Assembly: GCF_018141405.1 (NCBI RefSeq)
Contig: NZ_CP058648.1
Span: 2,185,001 to 2,249,000 of the forward strand
Direction of reading: 5' to 3'
Source of the DNA: Serpentinicella alkaliphila
GTDB lineage: Bacteria > Bacillota > Clostridia > Peptostreptococcales > Natronincolaceae
Length of the DNA stretch: 64,000 nt
A program made the position numbers and the translations under genes. The notes below the pieces were generated by a model, which worked only from the letters and a program-made list of their open reading frames with translations, did not search any database and was not told the origin of the DNA. Position 1 is the first letter of the stretch. Each line of letters starts with the position of its first letter. Positions 26,525 through 36,731 of the stretch are shown here, piece after piece.

Positions 26525-26758
26525 ATGGTATTTGAAAAAGTTGTAAAAATAGTTGGAGAGCAATTAGGACTTGAAGATTTAAGTGGTGTTACACCTCAAA
26601 CTTCTTTAATGAGTGATTTAGAGGCTGACTCTTTAGATGCAGTTGAAATCATTATGGCGATTGAAGATGAGTTTGGTGTAGAGATTCCTGATGAAGACGC
26701 AGAAAGCTTCAAAAATATTGGAGATATCTGTAAATACGTAGAAAAAAACCTAGAGTAA
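26525..26758 (+). CDS. acpP: Acyl carrier protein
   Basis: A 77-residue acidic ACP with the phosphopantetheine site DSLDAVEI (Ser36) and the normal helical pattern. GGAGG precedes the ATG. It lies 76 bases after fabG, and a compact hairpin separates it from fabF; as ACP is needed in large excess, this hairpin may let many transcripts end or be stabilised here. Confidence 0.98.
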   Translation: MVFEKVVKIVGEQLGLEDLSGVTPQTSLMSDLEADSLDAVEIIMAIEDEFGVEIPDEDAESFKNIGDICKYVEKNLE

Positions 26759-26764
26759 TTTTAT

Positions 26765-26788
26765 AGTCCCGAATTTTTCGGGACTTTA
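26765..26788 (+). terminator. Short hairpin between acpP and fabF
   Basis: A perfect 9-bp stem AGTCCCGAA / TTCGGGACT with loop TTT is followed by only TTAAAA. It looks like a partial terminator or mRNA-stability hairpin, not a full stop. Confidence 0.6.
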
Positions 26789-26808
26789 AAAATAAAGGGA
26801 GGAAAAAT

Positions 26809-28044
26809 ATGAGTAAAAGAGTTGTAGTAACTGGATTAGGATGTGTTACTCCTATTGGTACAGGTAAAGATGCATTTTGGAACTCTCTTATATCAGGTGT
26901 ATCTGGGGCTGATTACATTACTAAGTTTGATACAACAGATTATCCTACTAAAATAGCTGCAGAAGTAAAAAACTTTAATCCTGATGAGTTCATTGATAAA
27001 AAAGAAAGTAAAAGAATGGATAGATATACTCAATTTGCAGCAGCAGCAGCAAAAATGGCTATAGAAGATGCTAATTTAAATTTAAATGAAATAAATAATG
27101 ATCAATTCGGGGTTGTACTTGGTTCTGGAATAGGTGGTATGGATACTCTAGAGGATCAAGGTACAAAGCATAGGGAAAAGGGAGTAAAGAGAGTTAGTCC
27201 TTTCTTTATACCTATGATGATTGCTAATATGGCTGCTGGTCACGTTTCTATGCTATATAATGCTAAAGGGCCAAATACTACAGTAGTTACTGCTTGCGCT
27301 TCTTCAACAAATGCCGTAGGTGAGGCTTTTAAAATTATTCAACGTGGTGATGCAGAGATAATGATAACAGGTGGAACCGAGGCTTCAATTACACCACTGG
27401 CAATGGCAGGTTTTTGTTCTATGAAAGCTATGTCGACTAATAACGATAATCCTAAAAAGGCTAGTCGTCCTTTTGATTTAAATAGAGATGGTTTCGTTAT
27501 GGGAGAAGGGGCTGGTATATTAATTCTTGAGGATTTGGACCACGCAATAAAGCGTGGAGCAAAAATTTATGCAGAAATAGTAGGATATGGAATGAGTGCT
27601 GATGCATATCATATAACTGCTCCAGCACCAGACGGAGAAGGGGCTGCAAGATCTATGAATATGGCTTTAAGAGATGCTAAGATCACTTATGATCAAGTAG
27701 ATTATATAAATGCCCATGGTACAAGTACTCCATATAACGATAGATTCGAAACAATGGCTATTAAAAATGTATTTAAAGAGCATGCAAAAGAACTTTGTGT
27801 AAGCTCGACTAAATCAATGACTGGACATTTGCTTGGTGGAGCAGGGGCTATTGAAGCGATTGCTTGTATTATGTCAATTCAAAACAATTTAGTGCCACCA
27901 ACTATTAACTATGAGACACCTGATCCAGATTGTGATTTGGATTATGTACCGAATAAGGCGAGAGAAAGAGAAGTTAATGTTGCTCTATCAAATTCTTTAG
28001 GTTTCGGTGGGCATAATGCGACAATTATATTTAAAAACTACTAA
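26809..28044 (+). CDS. fabF: 3-oxoacyl-ACP synthase II (KAS II)
   Basis: FabF elongates acyl chains with malonyl-ACP. In 411 residues the Cys-His-His triad is visible: [25 protein letters not shown] and [16 protein letters not shown]. The C-terminal [14 protein letters not shown] is typical. GGGAGG precedes the ATG. It is the last gene of the fab operon and is followed by a strong terminator. Confidence 0.98.
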   Translation: MSKRVVVTGLGCVTPIGTGKDAFWNSLISGVSGADYITKFDTTDYPTKIAAEVKNFNPDEFIDKKESKRMDRYTQFAAAAAKMAIEDANLNLNEINNDQFGVVLGSGIGGMDTLEDQGTKHREKGVKRVSPFFIPMMIANMAAGHVSMLYNAKGPNTTVVTACASSTNAVGEAFKIIQRGDAEIMITGGTEASITPLAMAGFCSMKAMSTNNDNPKKASRPFDLNRDGFVMGEGAGILILEDLDHAIKRGAKIYAEIVGYGMSADAYHITAPAPDGEGAARSMNMALRDAKITYDQVDYINAHGTSTPYNDRFETMAIKNVFKEHAKELCVSSTKSMTGHLLGGAGAIEAIACIMSIQNNLVPPTINYETPDPDCDLDYVPNKAREREVNVALSNSLGFGGHNATIIFKNY

Positions 28045-28050
28045 AAATGT

Positions 28051-28092
28051 AAAAAATAATTATAGGATATATTCCCTATAATTATTTTTTGC
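28051..28092 (+). terminator. Terminator of the fab operon
   Basis: A 15-bp perfect stem (28051-28065 with 28076-28090) closes on a 10-base loop; the 3' arm ends in TTTTTT. It separates fabF from the rnc-smc-ftsY block. Confidence 0.88.
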
Positions 28093-28209
28093 ATTTAGAG
28101 AGTGAACATAGTAAAATATAACTTGAAATTATTGGAGTGCTAATACAATTACACTTATGTGAATTATATATATCTGTAATTACTTATATAATGTTTGGAG
28201 TGAGAAGGA

Positions 28210-28920
28210 TTGATTTTAGATAAGAATTTTAAAAAAGGTATGGAAGAAATACAAATAATATTAAACCACAGTTTCAGTTCTCTTGAAACTTTGCAGGAGT
28301 CCCTAATTCATAGCTCCTATGCTAACGAGACTAAAGGAAAAAGTATTCGATATAACGAAAGACTTGAGTTTCTAGGGGATTCTGTTTTAGGCTTAATTGT
28401 TAGCGACTATATATTTAAAAAGTATAAACATTTACCTGAGGGAGAATTAACAAAAGTCAGGGCTAATGTTGTTTGCGAACCTTCCTTAGCAAATATTGCA
28501 AAGAAAATAAACTTGGGAAAATATTTATTATTAGGAAGAGGAGAAGAAAACACCGGTGGGAGAAATCGTGATTCTATATTAGCTGATGCTTTTGAAGCCA
28601 TTATCGGTGCTCTATACATTGATGGTGGAATCGAGGTTGCTAGAGGGTTCATTATTTCTAACCTAGCAGAAAGTATCGAACTTGCCAGTAAAGGAAGCTT
28701 ATTTAGAGACTATAAGACCCATCTTCAAGAATTGATGCAAAGTAAATCTTCTGATAAAATAACATATAATGTTGTAAATACATATGGTCCAGATCATGAT
28801 AAAACCTTTGATGTAGAAGTTGTTACTTCAGATAAAGTTATTGGTACAGGGAGAGGTAAAAGTAAAAAAGAGGCTGAGCAAAACGCAGCAAAACAAGCAA
28901 TAGAAAGAGTAAATCTTTAG
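28210..28920 (+). CDS. rnc: Ribonuclease III
   Basis: RNase III cleaves double-stranded RNA, including rRNA precursors. The 236-residue protein has the signature NERLEFLGDSVLGL (about 46-59), the second acidic cluster DAFEAIIGALYIDGG, and a C-terminal dsRNA-binding domain (HLQELMQ ... GRGKSKKEAEQNAAKQA). Translation probably starts at the TTG at 28210 after GGAGTGAGAAGG. It begins a new transcription unit with smc 26 bases downstream. Confidence 0.96.
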   Translation: MILDKNFKKGMEEIQIILNHSFSSLETLQESLIHSSYANETKGKSIRYNERLEFLGDSVLGLIVSDYIFKKYKHLPEGELTKVRANVVCEPSLANIAKKINLGKYLLLGRGEENTGGRNRDSILADAFEAIIGALYIDGGIEVARGFIISNLAESIELASKGSLFRDYKTHLQELMQSKSSDKITYNVVNTYGPDHDKTFDVEVVTSDKVIGTGRGKSKKEAEQNAAKQAIERVNL

Positions 28921-28946
28921 TATGACTCTTTAGGGGGAACTTTTCG

Positions 28947-31900
28947 ATGTACTTAAAAAAAATAGAAATGCAGGGCTTTAAATCTTTTGCAAATAAAATA
29001 GAAATGAATTTTGATCAAGGTATTACTGGAATAGTAGGGCCTAATGGTAGTGGGAAAAGTAATATTTCCGACGGAATAAGATGGGTACTAGGGGAACAAA
29101 GTATCAAAAGCCTAAGGGGTAGTAAAACTGAAGACATTATTTTTTCAGGCACTGCTACAAGAAAAGCCCAAGGAATGGCTGAGGTTTCTTTAACCTTGGA
29201 TAATTCATTAAAAATATTACCTATAGAATATGATGAGGTAACTATTACTAGAAGAGTATATAGGTCTGGTGAAAGTGAGTATTATATAAATAAATCTCTT
29301 TGTAGACTAAAGGATATAAGAGAGCTACTAATGGACACAGGTATAGGGAAAGATGGATACTCAATAATTGGACAAGGTAAAATTGACGAGATATTAAGTA
29401 ATAAATCTGAGGATCGAAGATTAGTTTTTGAAGAGGCTGCTGGAATTGTAAAGTATAAAACACGTAAGGAAGACTCGGAAAAGAAGCTGCAGTCTACAGA
29501 TGATAATTTATCGAGAATAGCTGATATAATAAGTGAGTTAGAAGGCCAGTTAGGGCCCCTTGAAAGACAAAGTAAAAAGGCTAAGCAATTCTTAGAATTA
29601 AGGGAGAAGCTCCTTAATTTAGAGGTAAGCTTATTTGTAAAAGAAATAGACAAGCATGATATAGAGCTTAGACACATTAAAGATCAATTGGCTGTTTTAG
29701 AAAATTCTCTAAATGGGAGGCAGCAGGAGAAGGATGTTCTAATACAGGAATTAAAAGGATTAACTAATGAAATTTTACAAAAAGAAGAGGAATGGTCAAA
29801 GCTTCAGAGTGATAAGCATGAAGTAGAAAATAATATTCAAGCTTTAGAGGGAATAATTAACTTAAATAAAGAAAAGAAATTTAATGGGGAACAAAATTTT
29901 AATCGAATTACTTCGGAAGTTAAGGATACTAAGCATAAGGAAAATCAACTAAGAATAGAATTAGAAAACAAATTAGAGCAGCTTAAGTATTTAGAAAATG
30001 ATATTAATGAAATTATAAGTAAGTTAAAGGATACAATTAAAGAGTATGATTTACTTTTAGGTAAAAAGAATAACCAAGAAAAAGAATTAGAAAGTTTAAA
30101 ATCTAATATAATCGATTCCTTGAACAAAGCATCCGACAAGAAAAGTGAGGCTAAAGGATTTAAGACCCTTATAGAAACAATGGAATTAAGGGAAAAACAA
30201 ATAGATGAGGATATATCAACAAATAAAGTAAGCTTAAAGTCAATAGCTACTGATATTCAGCATGTTTCTAATCAATTAAAAGTTGAGGAACTGAATATCA
30301 ACAATATGAGAAAAGATATAGAAATATTGAATAATGAGACTAAACAAATTCAAGTAGATATTAATAACAAATATAAAGAGGTAGAAAAAGCCAAAGGAAA
30401 TTTAACTCATCAAGCATCAAGACTTAAGGTATTACAGGACTTAGAAAAGGAACACGATGGCTTTAGCAAGGGTGTTAAAAATCTGCTAGCTGCCTGTGAA
30501 AATAGCAAAGAGCTTGGTACTGGAGTATATGGAGCTATAGCTAATCTTATAAAAGTTTCTAATGGATATGAGCTTGCAATAGAGACCGCTCTAGGTGCAT
30601 CAGTTCAAAATATTGTTAGTGAAACTGAAACTGAAGGAAAAAAACTAATTGAGCATTTAAAGAAAAACAATTTAGGAAGAGTAACTATTTTACCAATCAG
30701 TGCTATAAAGCCTAAATTTATTAGCTCTCAAGAAGAGAATATAATAAAGGGTTTTGAGGACATATATATTGCTTTTGATATTGTAAAATTCGATAGTAAA
30801 TTTAAGGATATTATGTCCAATCTGCTTAAAAGGGTAATTATAGTACCTGATTTAACTGTAGGTATAGAGTTAGCTAAAAAGTTAGACTATAAATTTAAAA
30901 TAGTAACAATAGATGGAGATGTAATAAATATTGGAGGCTCCCTAACTGGGGGGAGTGTCTCTAAAAACAACAGTGGTATTTTTGAGAGAAAGAAAGAGAT
31001 TGATAATTTATTAGTTAATATAGAAGAATTGCATGTTAACGTGAATAATAAAGAAAGTGAGCTTGAATTAACTAAGACCCTATTAATTGATACAAATAGC
31101 AAACTTCATGAAAAAACAAACCAGCTTCAAGAAAAAATGATTGAAATAAATACCTACAATAATAAATTAGAGCAATTAAATAAAGATGAAACTAACAATA
31201 ATAGAGTTCTTGCTCAGCTAGAAAAGGAAAAGAAGCAAATAAACAGTATAATTATAGATACACAAAACAAGCTGAATATAATAATTGATGACATTAATAT
31301 AATAGAACTTGATATTGAGAGTGTTAGAAATGAGGTAGAAAATAATAAGGTCTTCTTAGAGAGCGATTCTCAAGAAATTCAAGACTTGAGCAATAATATT
31401 ACTGAAATTAAAATAAGTTTAACTTCAAAAGAGGAGCAAAAAAAATCATTGCTTCATGAAATTAACATAATCCAAGAAACTATAAAAGGCAATGCTGTAT
31501 TATATAATCAGAAAAATTCAGAAATATTAAATATAGTTAGTCAAAAAAATGAGTTAGAAAGACAAATTAAGCAAAGTGAAAATGAATCTATAAATTTAAT
31601 TAATAGTAAAAGAAAAATTATTTCACTATTAGAAGAGATAACACTAAAAAAAGATCAGCTCATTGCTATAAAGGGTAAAAAGAAATCAGAGGTTGATAAT
31701 ATACAGGTTTTAGTTGATGAACTACAGGATAGCGTCCATAAGCTTGATATAAAAAGAACAAGATTGGAAATGCAACAACAAACCTACTATAATAAACTAT
31801 GGGATGAATATGAGTTAACTTATGTAGAGGCCCTAGAAATCAGAACTGAAATAAAGGATGTAACAAATACAGCTAAGGAAATTAAAGACTATAAAACCCA

Positions 31901-32531
31901 AATAAAAGGTTTAGGAACGATAAACGAAGAATCTATAGTGGCCTTTGAGCAGGTTAAAGAAAGGTATGAGTTTTTAAAAGGTCAACAGGAGGACTTAATA
32001 CAAGCTAAGGTTTCCTTAGAAAAGGTAATTAAAGATATGGAGGAAACTATGAAAAAGCAGTTTATCCATTACTTTAACATTATTAGGGAAAACTTCAATG
32101 TAGTATTTAAAAGACTTTTTGGTGGTGGTAAGGCAGACTTAATTTTAACTGATGAGAATAATATTCTACATTGTGGTATTGATATTATTGCCCAGCCCCC
32201 AGGGAAAAAATTACAGAGCTTATCCCTGTTATCTGGAGGAGAAAGGGCTTTAACTGCTATAGCAATTCTCTTTGCAATACTTCTAGAGAAGCCTACACCA
32301 TTTTGCGTATTAGATGAGATTGAAGCCGCATTAGATGATGCCAATGTACATAGATACGCAGAACTGCTTAAGGATTTATCACCAAAAACCCAATTTATTG
32401 TTGTAACCCATAGAAAGGGAACTATGGAGTCTGCGGATGCTCTTTACGGAGTTACGATGGAAGAGGAAGGCATATCAAAACTAGTTTCGGTAAGACTAAT
32501 CGATATAATTGAAGACGAAATAGCTAGCTAA
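28947..32531 (+). CDS. smc: Chromosome partition ATPase Smc
   Basis: The 1194-residue SMC protein folds and segregates the chromosome. Walker A GPNGSGKSN is at about 32-40; two long coiled coils (roughly 170-500 and 670-1000) surround a hinge near 520-650 with GVYGAIANLI and GGSLTGGSVS; the ABC signature LLSGGERALTAIA is near 1095 and Walker B FCVLDEIEAALDD near 1120. The order rnc-smc-ftsY is the Firmicute norm. Length and all ATPase motifs are intact. Confidence 0.98.
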   Translation: MYLKKIEMQGFKSFANKIEMNFDQGITGIVGPNGSGKSNISDGIRWVLGEQSIKSLRGSKTEDIIFSGTATRKAQGMAEVSLTLDNSLKILPIEYDEVTITRRVYRSGESEYYINKSLCRLKDIRELLMDTGIGKDGYSIIGQGKIDEILSNKSEDRRLVFEEAAGIVKYKTRKEDSEKKLQSTDDNLSRIADIISELEGQLGPLERQSKKAKQFLELREKLLNLEVSLFVKEIDKHDIELRHIKDQLAVLENSLNGRQQEKDVLIQELKGLTNEILQKEEEWSKLQSDKHEVENNIQALEGIINLNKEKKFNGEQNFNRITSEVKDTKHKENQLRIELENKLEQLKYLENDINEIISKLKDTIKEYDLLLGKKNNQEKELESLKSNIIDSLNKASDKKSEAKGFKTLIETMELREKQIDEDISTNKVSLKSIATDIQHVSNQLKVEELNINNMRKDIEILNNETKQIQVDINNKYKEVEKAKGNLTHQASRLKVLQDLEKEHDGFSKGVKNLLAACENSKELGTGVYGAIANLIKVSNGYELAIETALGASVQNIVSETETEGKKLIEHLKKNNLGRVTILPISAIKPKFISSQEENIIKGFEDIYIAFDIVKFDSKFKDIMSNLLKRVIIVPDLTVGIELAKKLDYKFKIVTIDGDVINIGGSLTGGSVSKNNSGIFERKKEIDNLLVNIEELHVNVNNKESELELTKTLLIDTNSKLHEKTNQLQEKMIEINTYNNKLEQLNKDETNNNRVLAQLEKEKKQINSIIIDTQNKLNIIIDDINIIELDIESVRNEVENNKVFLESDSQEIQDLSNNITEIKISLTSKEEQKKSLLHEINIIQETIKGNAVLYNQKNSEILNIVSQKNELERQIKQSENESINLINSKRKIISLLEEITLKKDQLIAIKGKKKSEVDNIQVLVDELQDSVHKLDIKRTRLEMQQQTYYNKLWDEYELTYVEALEIRTEIKDVTNTAKEIKDYKTQIKGLGTINEESIVAFEQVKERYEFLKGQQEDLIQAKVSLEKVIKDMEETMKKQFIHYFNIIRENFNVVFKRLFGGGKADLILTDENNILHCGIDIIAQPPGKKLQSLSLLSGGERALTAIAILFAILLEKPTPFCVLDEIEAALDDANVHRYAELLKDLSPKTQFIVVTHRKGTMESADALYGVTMEEEGISKLVSVRLIDIIEDEIAS

Positions 32532-32547
32532 TTAAAGGAGGAACCAT

Positions 32548-33801
32548 ATGTTTAAGAAGTTTTTTGATAAGATATTAAAGAATGATGAGGAAGATAAGAA
32601 AGATGAAATTAAAGAGGTAGAAGTAGAACTGGAAACTGATGATATAGATGAATTAGTTACAGAAGAGGAAATACTAGCAGAATTACAATTAGGTGAGGTA
32701 AAAGAAAATATTCAAGAACAAGATGAACAAGAACTTCAATATGTCGAAGATTTAGAGGTAATAGAGGTTGATGATAAAAATAAGTTAGAAGATGAAAAAG
32801 TTGGAGAAACAAAAGAACATGAAGAGATTAAAAAAGAGGAAATTGTTGAAGAGACTGTACCAGTTGAAGAGAAACCTGAAAAAATTAATCTATTTAAAAG
32901 ACTGAAAGAAGGGTTATCAAAAACTAAGCAAGGAATCACAGATAAGGTAGACAACCTTATTAAATCATATCAAAAAATCGATGAGGAATTTTTTGAGGAA
33001 CTAGAAGAAATCCTTATTACAGCTGATATAGGTGTTCAAACTACTATGGAAATCATAGATGAGTTAAAGGATAAGGTTAAATCTAGAAAATTAACTGACC
33101 CCGAAAGTATAAAGGGATTACTAAAAGAAGAGCTAGTAGCAATTCTTAACAATTTATCAGATAGAACATTAAATGTTGATCCATCACCAGCAATTATATT
33201 GGTAGTAGGAGTTAATGGAGTAGGTAAAACAACTTCTATTGGAAAGATTGCAAATAAGCTTAGAAATGAAGGAAAGAGTGTATTATTAGCTGCAGGTGAT
33301 ACCTTTAGAGCCGCAGCTATTGATCAATTAAAGATATGGGGGGATAGAGCTGGAGTAGATGTTATAAAGCATCAAGAAGGCTCAGATCCAGCAGCGGTTA
33401 TTTTTGATGCTATACAAGCAGCTAAGGCTAGGAAGGCAGACGTTTTAATATGTGATACTGCTGGTAGATTACACAATAAAGTTAATTTAATGAACGAATT
33501 AGGGAAAGTATTTAGAGTAGTAGATAGGGAATATGGAAATGCAACAAGAGAAGTTTTGCTAGTGCTAGATGCAACTACTGGTCAAAATGCTATTCAGCAG
33601 GCCAAAGTATTTAAGGAGGTAGTTGATATTTCAGGATTAGTACTAACAAAATTAGATGGTACTGCTAAGGGTGGTATTGTAATTGCGATTAGTAAGGAGT
33701 TAAATATTCCTGTAAAATTAATAGGAGTAGGAGAGAAGGTAGAAGACCTTCAACAATTCAACGAAGATACCTTTGTTAAGGCTTTATTTGGTGAAGAATA
33801 G
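32548..33801 (+). CDS. ftsY: Signal recognition particle receptor FtsY
   Basis: FtsY docks SRP-ribosome complexes at the membrane. The first 120 residues are an acidic, Glu/Lys-rich membrane-targeting region, unusually long for a Firmicute. The NG domain follows: helical N part, then Walker A GVNGVGKTT (about 221), GDTFRAAA, CDTAGRLHNK and TKLDGTAKGG. GGAGG precedes the ATG, 16 bases after smc. The partner Ffh is encoded 490 bases downstream. Confidence 0.97.
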   Translation: MFKKFFDKILKNDEEDKKDEIKEVEVELETDDIDELVTEEEILAELQLGEVKENIQEQDEQELQYVEDLEVIEVDDKNKLEDEKVGETKEHEEIKKEEIVEETVPVEEKPEKINLFKRLKEGLSKTKQGITDKVDNLIKSYQKIDEEFFEELEEILITADIGVQTTMEIIDELKDKVKSRKLTDPESIKGLLKEELVAILNNLSDRTLNVDPSPAIILVVGVNGVGKTTSIGKIANKLRNEGKSVLLAAGDTFRAAAIDQLKIWGDRAGVDVIKHQEGSDPAAVIFDAIQAAKARKADVLICDTAGRLHNKVNLMNELGKVFRVVDREYGNATREVLLVLDATTGQNAIQQAKVFKEVVDISGLVLTKLDGTAKGGIVIAISKELNIPVKLIGVGEKVEDLQQFNEDTFVKALFGEE

Positions 33802-33819
33802 AAAAATATTAGAAAGTGC

Positions 33820-33848
33820 TTGACAGTACTTGTGAAATAGTATAGAAT
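33820..33848 (+). promoter_or_regulatory. Promoter of ylxM-ffh
   Basis: TTGACA (33820-33825) and TAGAAT (33843-33848) are 17 bases apart, in the 95-base gap after ftsY. This would give the SRP genes expression independent of smc-ftsY. Confidence 0.7.
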
Positions 33849-33896
33849 TCATCTGTAAAGCAAAAACACTTTACACATTTATTAGGAAGTGTTAAT

Positions 33897-34268
33897 ATGA
33901 TAGAGAAGAAAATTGAGATTTCTATGTTAATTGATTTTTATAGTCAGCTTCTTACGGAAAAGCAAAGAGATATAATTATGTTTTACTATAACGATGATTT
34001 ATCTCTTAGTGAGATTGCAGAGGAATATAGTATTTCTAGGCAAGCTGTATATGACACTATAAAAAGGACTGAGAAAATTCTTTATGACTATGAGGAAAAA
34101 TTAAAACTAGTAGAGCTATTTCAAAATAAAAATAAATCTATTGAAAATATATTAAACGATGTAATAAGACTAGAAGAAATTATAGATGATAGTACTAAAA
34201 GGCAAGAAGTAAAAAATGAAATAAATAGAATTAAACAGCTATTCTATGATTTGTTAAATAATAGTTAA
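33897..34268 (+). CDS. ylxM: YlxM/UPF0122 helix-turn-helix protein
   Basis: A 123-residue protein of the YlxM (UPF0122) family, almost always encoded directly before ffh. The N-terminal half looks like sigma factor region 4 ([20 protein letters not shown] followed by [20 protein letters not shown]), the C-terminal half is helical and charged. It is thought to act with SRP; in Streptococcus it modulates SRP assembly. AGGAAG precedes the ATG. It has its own promoter and lies 21 bases before ffh. Confidence 0.92.
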   Translation: MIEKKIEISMLIDFYSQLLTEKQRDIIMFYYNDDLSLSEIAEEYSISRQAVYDTIKRTEKILYDYEEKLKLVELFQNKNKSIENILNDVIRLEEIIDDSTKRQEVKNEINRIKQLFYDLLNNS

Positions 34269-34289
34269 TTCATTGAGGTGGGTTAAAAT

Positions 34290-35633
34290 ATGGTATTTGA
34301 GGGCTTAGCCGAAAAACTACAAAACACCTTTAAAAAACTTAAAGGAAAAGGAAAGCTTACAGAAAAAGATGTTACTGAAGCAATGAGAGAAGTTAAAATG
34401 GCACTCTTAGAAGCTGATGTTAACTTTAAGGTTGTTAAAGATTTTGTAAATAGAGTAAAAGAGAGAGCTGTTGGTGGAGATGTTCTAGAGAGCTTAACCC
34501 CAGGTCAACAGGTTGTAAAAATAGTAAATGATGAATTAACTGCATTAATGGGTGGAACTCAGAGTAAAATGACCTTTGCGTCAAAGCCACCTACGATAGT
34601 TATGCTTGTAGGCTTACAGGGGGCTGGTAAAACAACAACCACTGGTAAATTAGCAGGACTTTTAAAAAAGCAAGGAAAAAGACCTCTTTTAATTGCTGGT
34701 GACATATATAGACCAGCTGCTATTAAGCAGCTGCAAGTTGTAGGTAGCCAAGTTGATGTTCCAGTGTTCACTATGGGAGATAAACTAAGCCCTATTGATA
34801 TTGCTAAGGCTGGTATTGAACATGGAGTTAAACATGGAAATGATATAATCCTTATTGATACTGCTGGAAGATTGCACATTGATGAGCAGTTAATGGATGA
34901 GTTAATAGGAATAAAGAAAACTGTAAAGCCCCATGAAATTCTTCTTGTAGTTGACTCTATGACTGGACAAGATGCGGTAAATGTGGCAGAGCACTTTAAT
35001 GAAAAGTTAGGTATAGATGGAGTAATACTAACGAAGTTAGATGGGGACACCCGTGGGGGTGCTGCACTTTCTGTAAGGTCTGTTACTAATAAACCAATAA
35101 AATTTGTTGGTATGGGTGAAAAGCTTACGGATTTAGAGCCTTTTTATCCAGATAGAATGGCGTCTAGAATATTAGGTATGGGTGACGTACTAAGTTTAAT
35201 TGAAAAGGCTCAAACCACATACGATGCTAAAAAAGCTAAAGAGCTTGAAAATAAAATAAAATCACAGCAATTTACATTTGAAGATTTCTTGGACCAAATT
35301 GAGCAGATGAAAAATATGGGGCCAATAAGTCAAATATTAGATATGCTTCCTGGTGCCGCTGGAAAACAGTTAAAGGGCTTACAGGTAGATGATAAGGAAA
35401 TTGCTCATATTCAAGCAATAATTCAATCGATGACTAGGGAAGAAAGACAAAATCCATCCATTATTAATGGAAGTCGTAGAAAGAGAATAGCTATGGGAAG
35501 TGGAACTAATGTTCAACAGGTAAATAGGCTATTAAAACAGTTTGAGCAAACTAGAAAAATGATGAAGCAGTTTGCTGATATGAGTAGTAATAAAAAAGGT
35601 TCAAAGTTTAAAATGCCGTTTTTCGGTAAATAG
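34290..35633 (+). CDS. ffh: Signal recognition particle protein Ffh
   Basis: Ffh is the SRP54 GTPase that recognises signal sequences as they leave the ribosome. 447 residues: N domain, G domain with GLQGAGKTT (about 107-115), GDIYRPAA, DTAGRLH and TKLDGDTRGG, and a methionine-rich M domain (from about 300) with MGPISQILDMLPG and the RNA-binding RRKRIAMGSGTNVQQVN. It is followed by rpsP, the standard order. Confidence 0.98.
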   Translation: MVFEGLAEKLQNTFKKLKGKGKLTEKDVTEAMREVKMALLEADVNFKVVKDFVNRVKERAVGGDVLESLTPGQQVVKIVNDELTALMGGTQSKMTFASKPPTIVMLVGLQGAGKTTTTGKLAGLLKKQGKRPLLIAGDIYRPAAIKQLQVVGSQVDVPVFTMGDKLSPIDIAKAGIEHGVKHGNDIILIDTAGRLHIDEQLMDELIGIKKTVKPHEILLVVDSMTGQDAVNVAEHFNEKLGIDGVILTKLDGDTRGGAALSVRSVTNKPIKFVGMGEKLTDLEPFYPDRMASRILGMGDVLSLIEKAQTTYDAKKAKELENKIKSQQFTFEDFLDQIEQMKNMGPISQILDMLPGAAGKQLKGLQVDDKEIAHIQAIIQSMTREERQNPSIINGSRRKRIAMGSGTNVQQVNRLLKQFEQTRKMMKQFADMSSNKKGSKFKMPFFGK

Positions 35634-35665
35634 ATATGTAACTTTTTAAAGGAGGTGAAATAAAA

Positions 35666-35911
35666 ATGGCAGTTAAAATAAGATTAAAAAGAATGGGTCA
35701 AAAAAAGAAACCTTTTTATAGAATAGTTGTTGCTGATGCTCGTTCACCTAGAGATGGTAGATTCATCGAGGAAATCGGCTTCTATAATCCAGTTTCACAA
35801 CCAAAAGAAGTAAGAATTGATAGTGAAAAAGCTACAAAATGGTTAAGCAATGGAGCACAACCGACTGATACCGTGAAGGACTTATTTAAGAAAAATGGAA
35901 TTATTGAGTAA
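35666..35911 (+). CDS. rpsP: 30S ribosomal protein S16
   Basis: An 81-residue S16 beginning [20 protein letters not shown] and containing [24 protein letters not shown] lies upstream. It starts the rpsP-ylqC-rimM-trmD group. Confidence 0.98.
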   Translation: MAVKIRLKRMGQKKKPFYRIVVADARSPRDGRFIEEIGFYNPVSQPKEVRIDSEKATKWLSNGAQPTDTVKDLFKKNGIIE

Positions 35912-35937
35912 TACTTTTCTTCATAGGAGGTATATAC

Positions 35938-36165
35938 ATGGGAGAGTTAGTTGAGGTTATTGCAAAAGCTCTAGTTGACCATCCAGACCAAGTTGCTGTT
36001 AACGAAGTCGAAGGCAACCAATCAATTATCGTAGAATTAAAAGTAGCTCCTGAAGATATGGGCAAGGTAATTGGTAAGCAAGGCCGAATTGCAAAAGCAA
36101 TTAGAACTGTAGTTAAAGCAGCGGCTACTAAGGATAACAAAAGAGTTGTTGTAGAGATTATCTAA
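35938..36165 (+). CDS. khpA: KH-domain RNA-binding protein (YlqC/KhpA)
   Basis: A 75-residue single KH domain protein with the GxxG-type loop [17 protein letters not shown], always between rpsP and rimM in Firmicutes. KhpA, with KhpB, binds many RNAs and affects cell division in Streptococcus. GGAGG precedes the ATG. A 24-base perfect palindrome follows immediately. Confidence 0.95.
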   Translation: MGELVEVIAKALVDHPDQVAVNEVEGNQSIIVELKVAPEDMGKVIGKQGRIAKAIRTVVKAAATKDNKRVVVEII

Positions 36166-36189
36166 AAGGATTAGGCTAGCCTAATCCTT
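36166..36189. repeat. 24-bp perfect palindrome between khpA and rimM
   Basis: AAGGATTAGGCT is followed directly by its complement. It has no T-run; it could be an RNA-processing hairpin or a DNA-protein site within the operon. Confidence 0.6.
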
Positions 36190-36230
36190 ATTAATATTAT
36201 AAAAGCCCTAAAGAAAAGAAGGTGTAGTGC

Positions 36231-36731
36231 GTGAAAATGCTAAGAGTAGGTAAAATAATAAATACTCACGGACTTAAAGGGGAACTAAAAGTACTTTCTC
36301 TATCAGACTATGCGGAACGCTTTGAGGAGTTAGAATGGGTACTTATTGAAGGATATAAAGAAAAGTTTTATATAGAAAGCGTAAAATACCAGAAATCAAA
36401 TGTACTAATAACCTTCAAAGGTTATAAAGATATTAATCAGGTTGAGAAATTCAAGAATAAATACTTACTTATAGATGAAACTCAAAGAAGAGAGCTACCT
36501 GAGGGTACCTATTATATTGCTGATATTATAGGATTGGATGTATATACCATGAATAATGAATATTTAGGTAAGGTTGTGGACATACTTCAAGCAGGCTCTA
36601 ATGAAGTCTATGTTATTCAATATGGTAAATCAACTCCTATAATGATACCTGCTGTTGATGAGTTTATTCCACATATTTCAATAGAAGAAGGCAAAATAAT
36701 AGTTAATCCAATTGAAGGAATGATAGAATGA
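36231..36731 (+). CDS. rimM: Ribosome maturation factor RimM
   Basis: RimM helps assemble the 30S head around S19. 166 residues with the N-terminal RimM motif VGKIINTHGLKGELKVLSL and a C-terminal PRC-barrel (EYLGKVVDILQAGSNEVYVI). The start may be the GTG at 36231 or the ATG at 36237; GAAGGTG fits either. Its stop overlaps the trmD start (ATGA). Confidence 0.95.
   Translation: MKMLRVGKIINTHGLKGELKVLSLSDYAERFEELEWVLIEGYKEKFYIESVKYQKSNVLITFKGYKDINQVEKFKNKYLLIDETQRRELPEGTYYIADIIGLDVYTMNNEYLGKVVDILQAGSNEVYVIQYGKSTPIMIPAVDEFIPHISIEEGKIIVNPIEGMIE

Noticed and set aside
34559-35050. 163-codon antisense frame within ffh
   Set aside because: It is the complement of a conserved GTPase domain; such frames are common opposite conserved coding sequence and it has no start signals.
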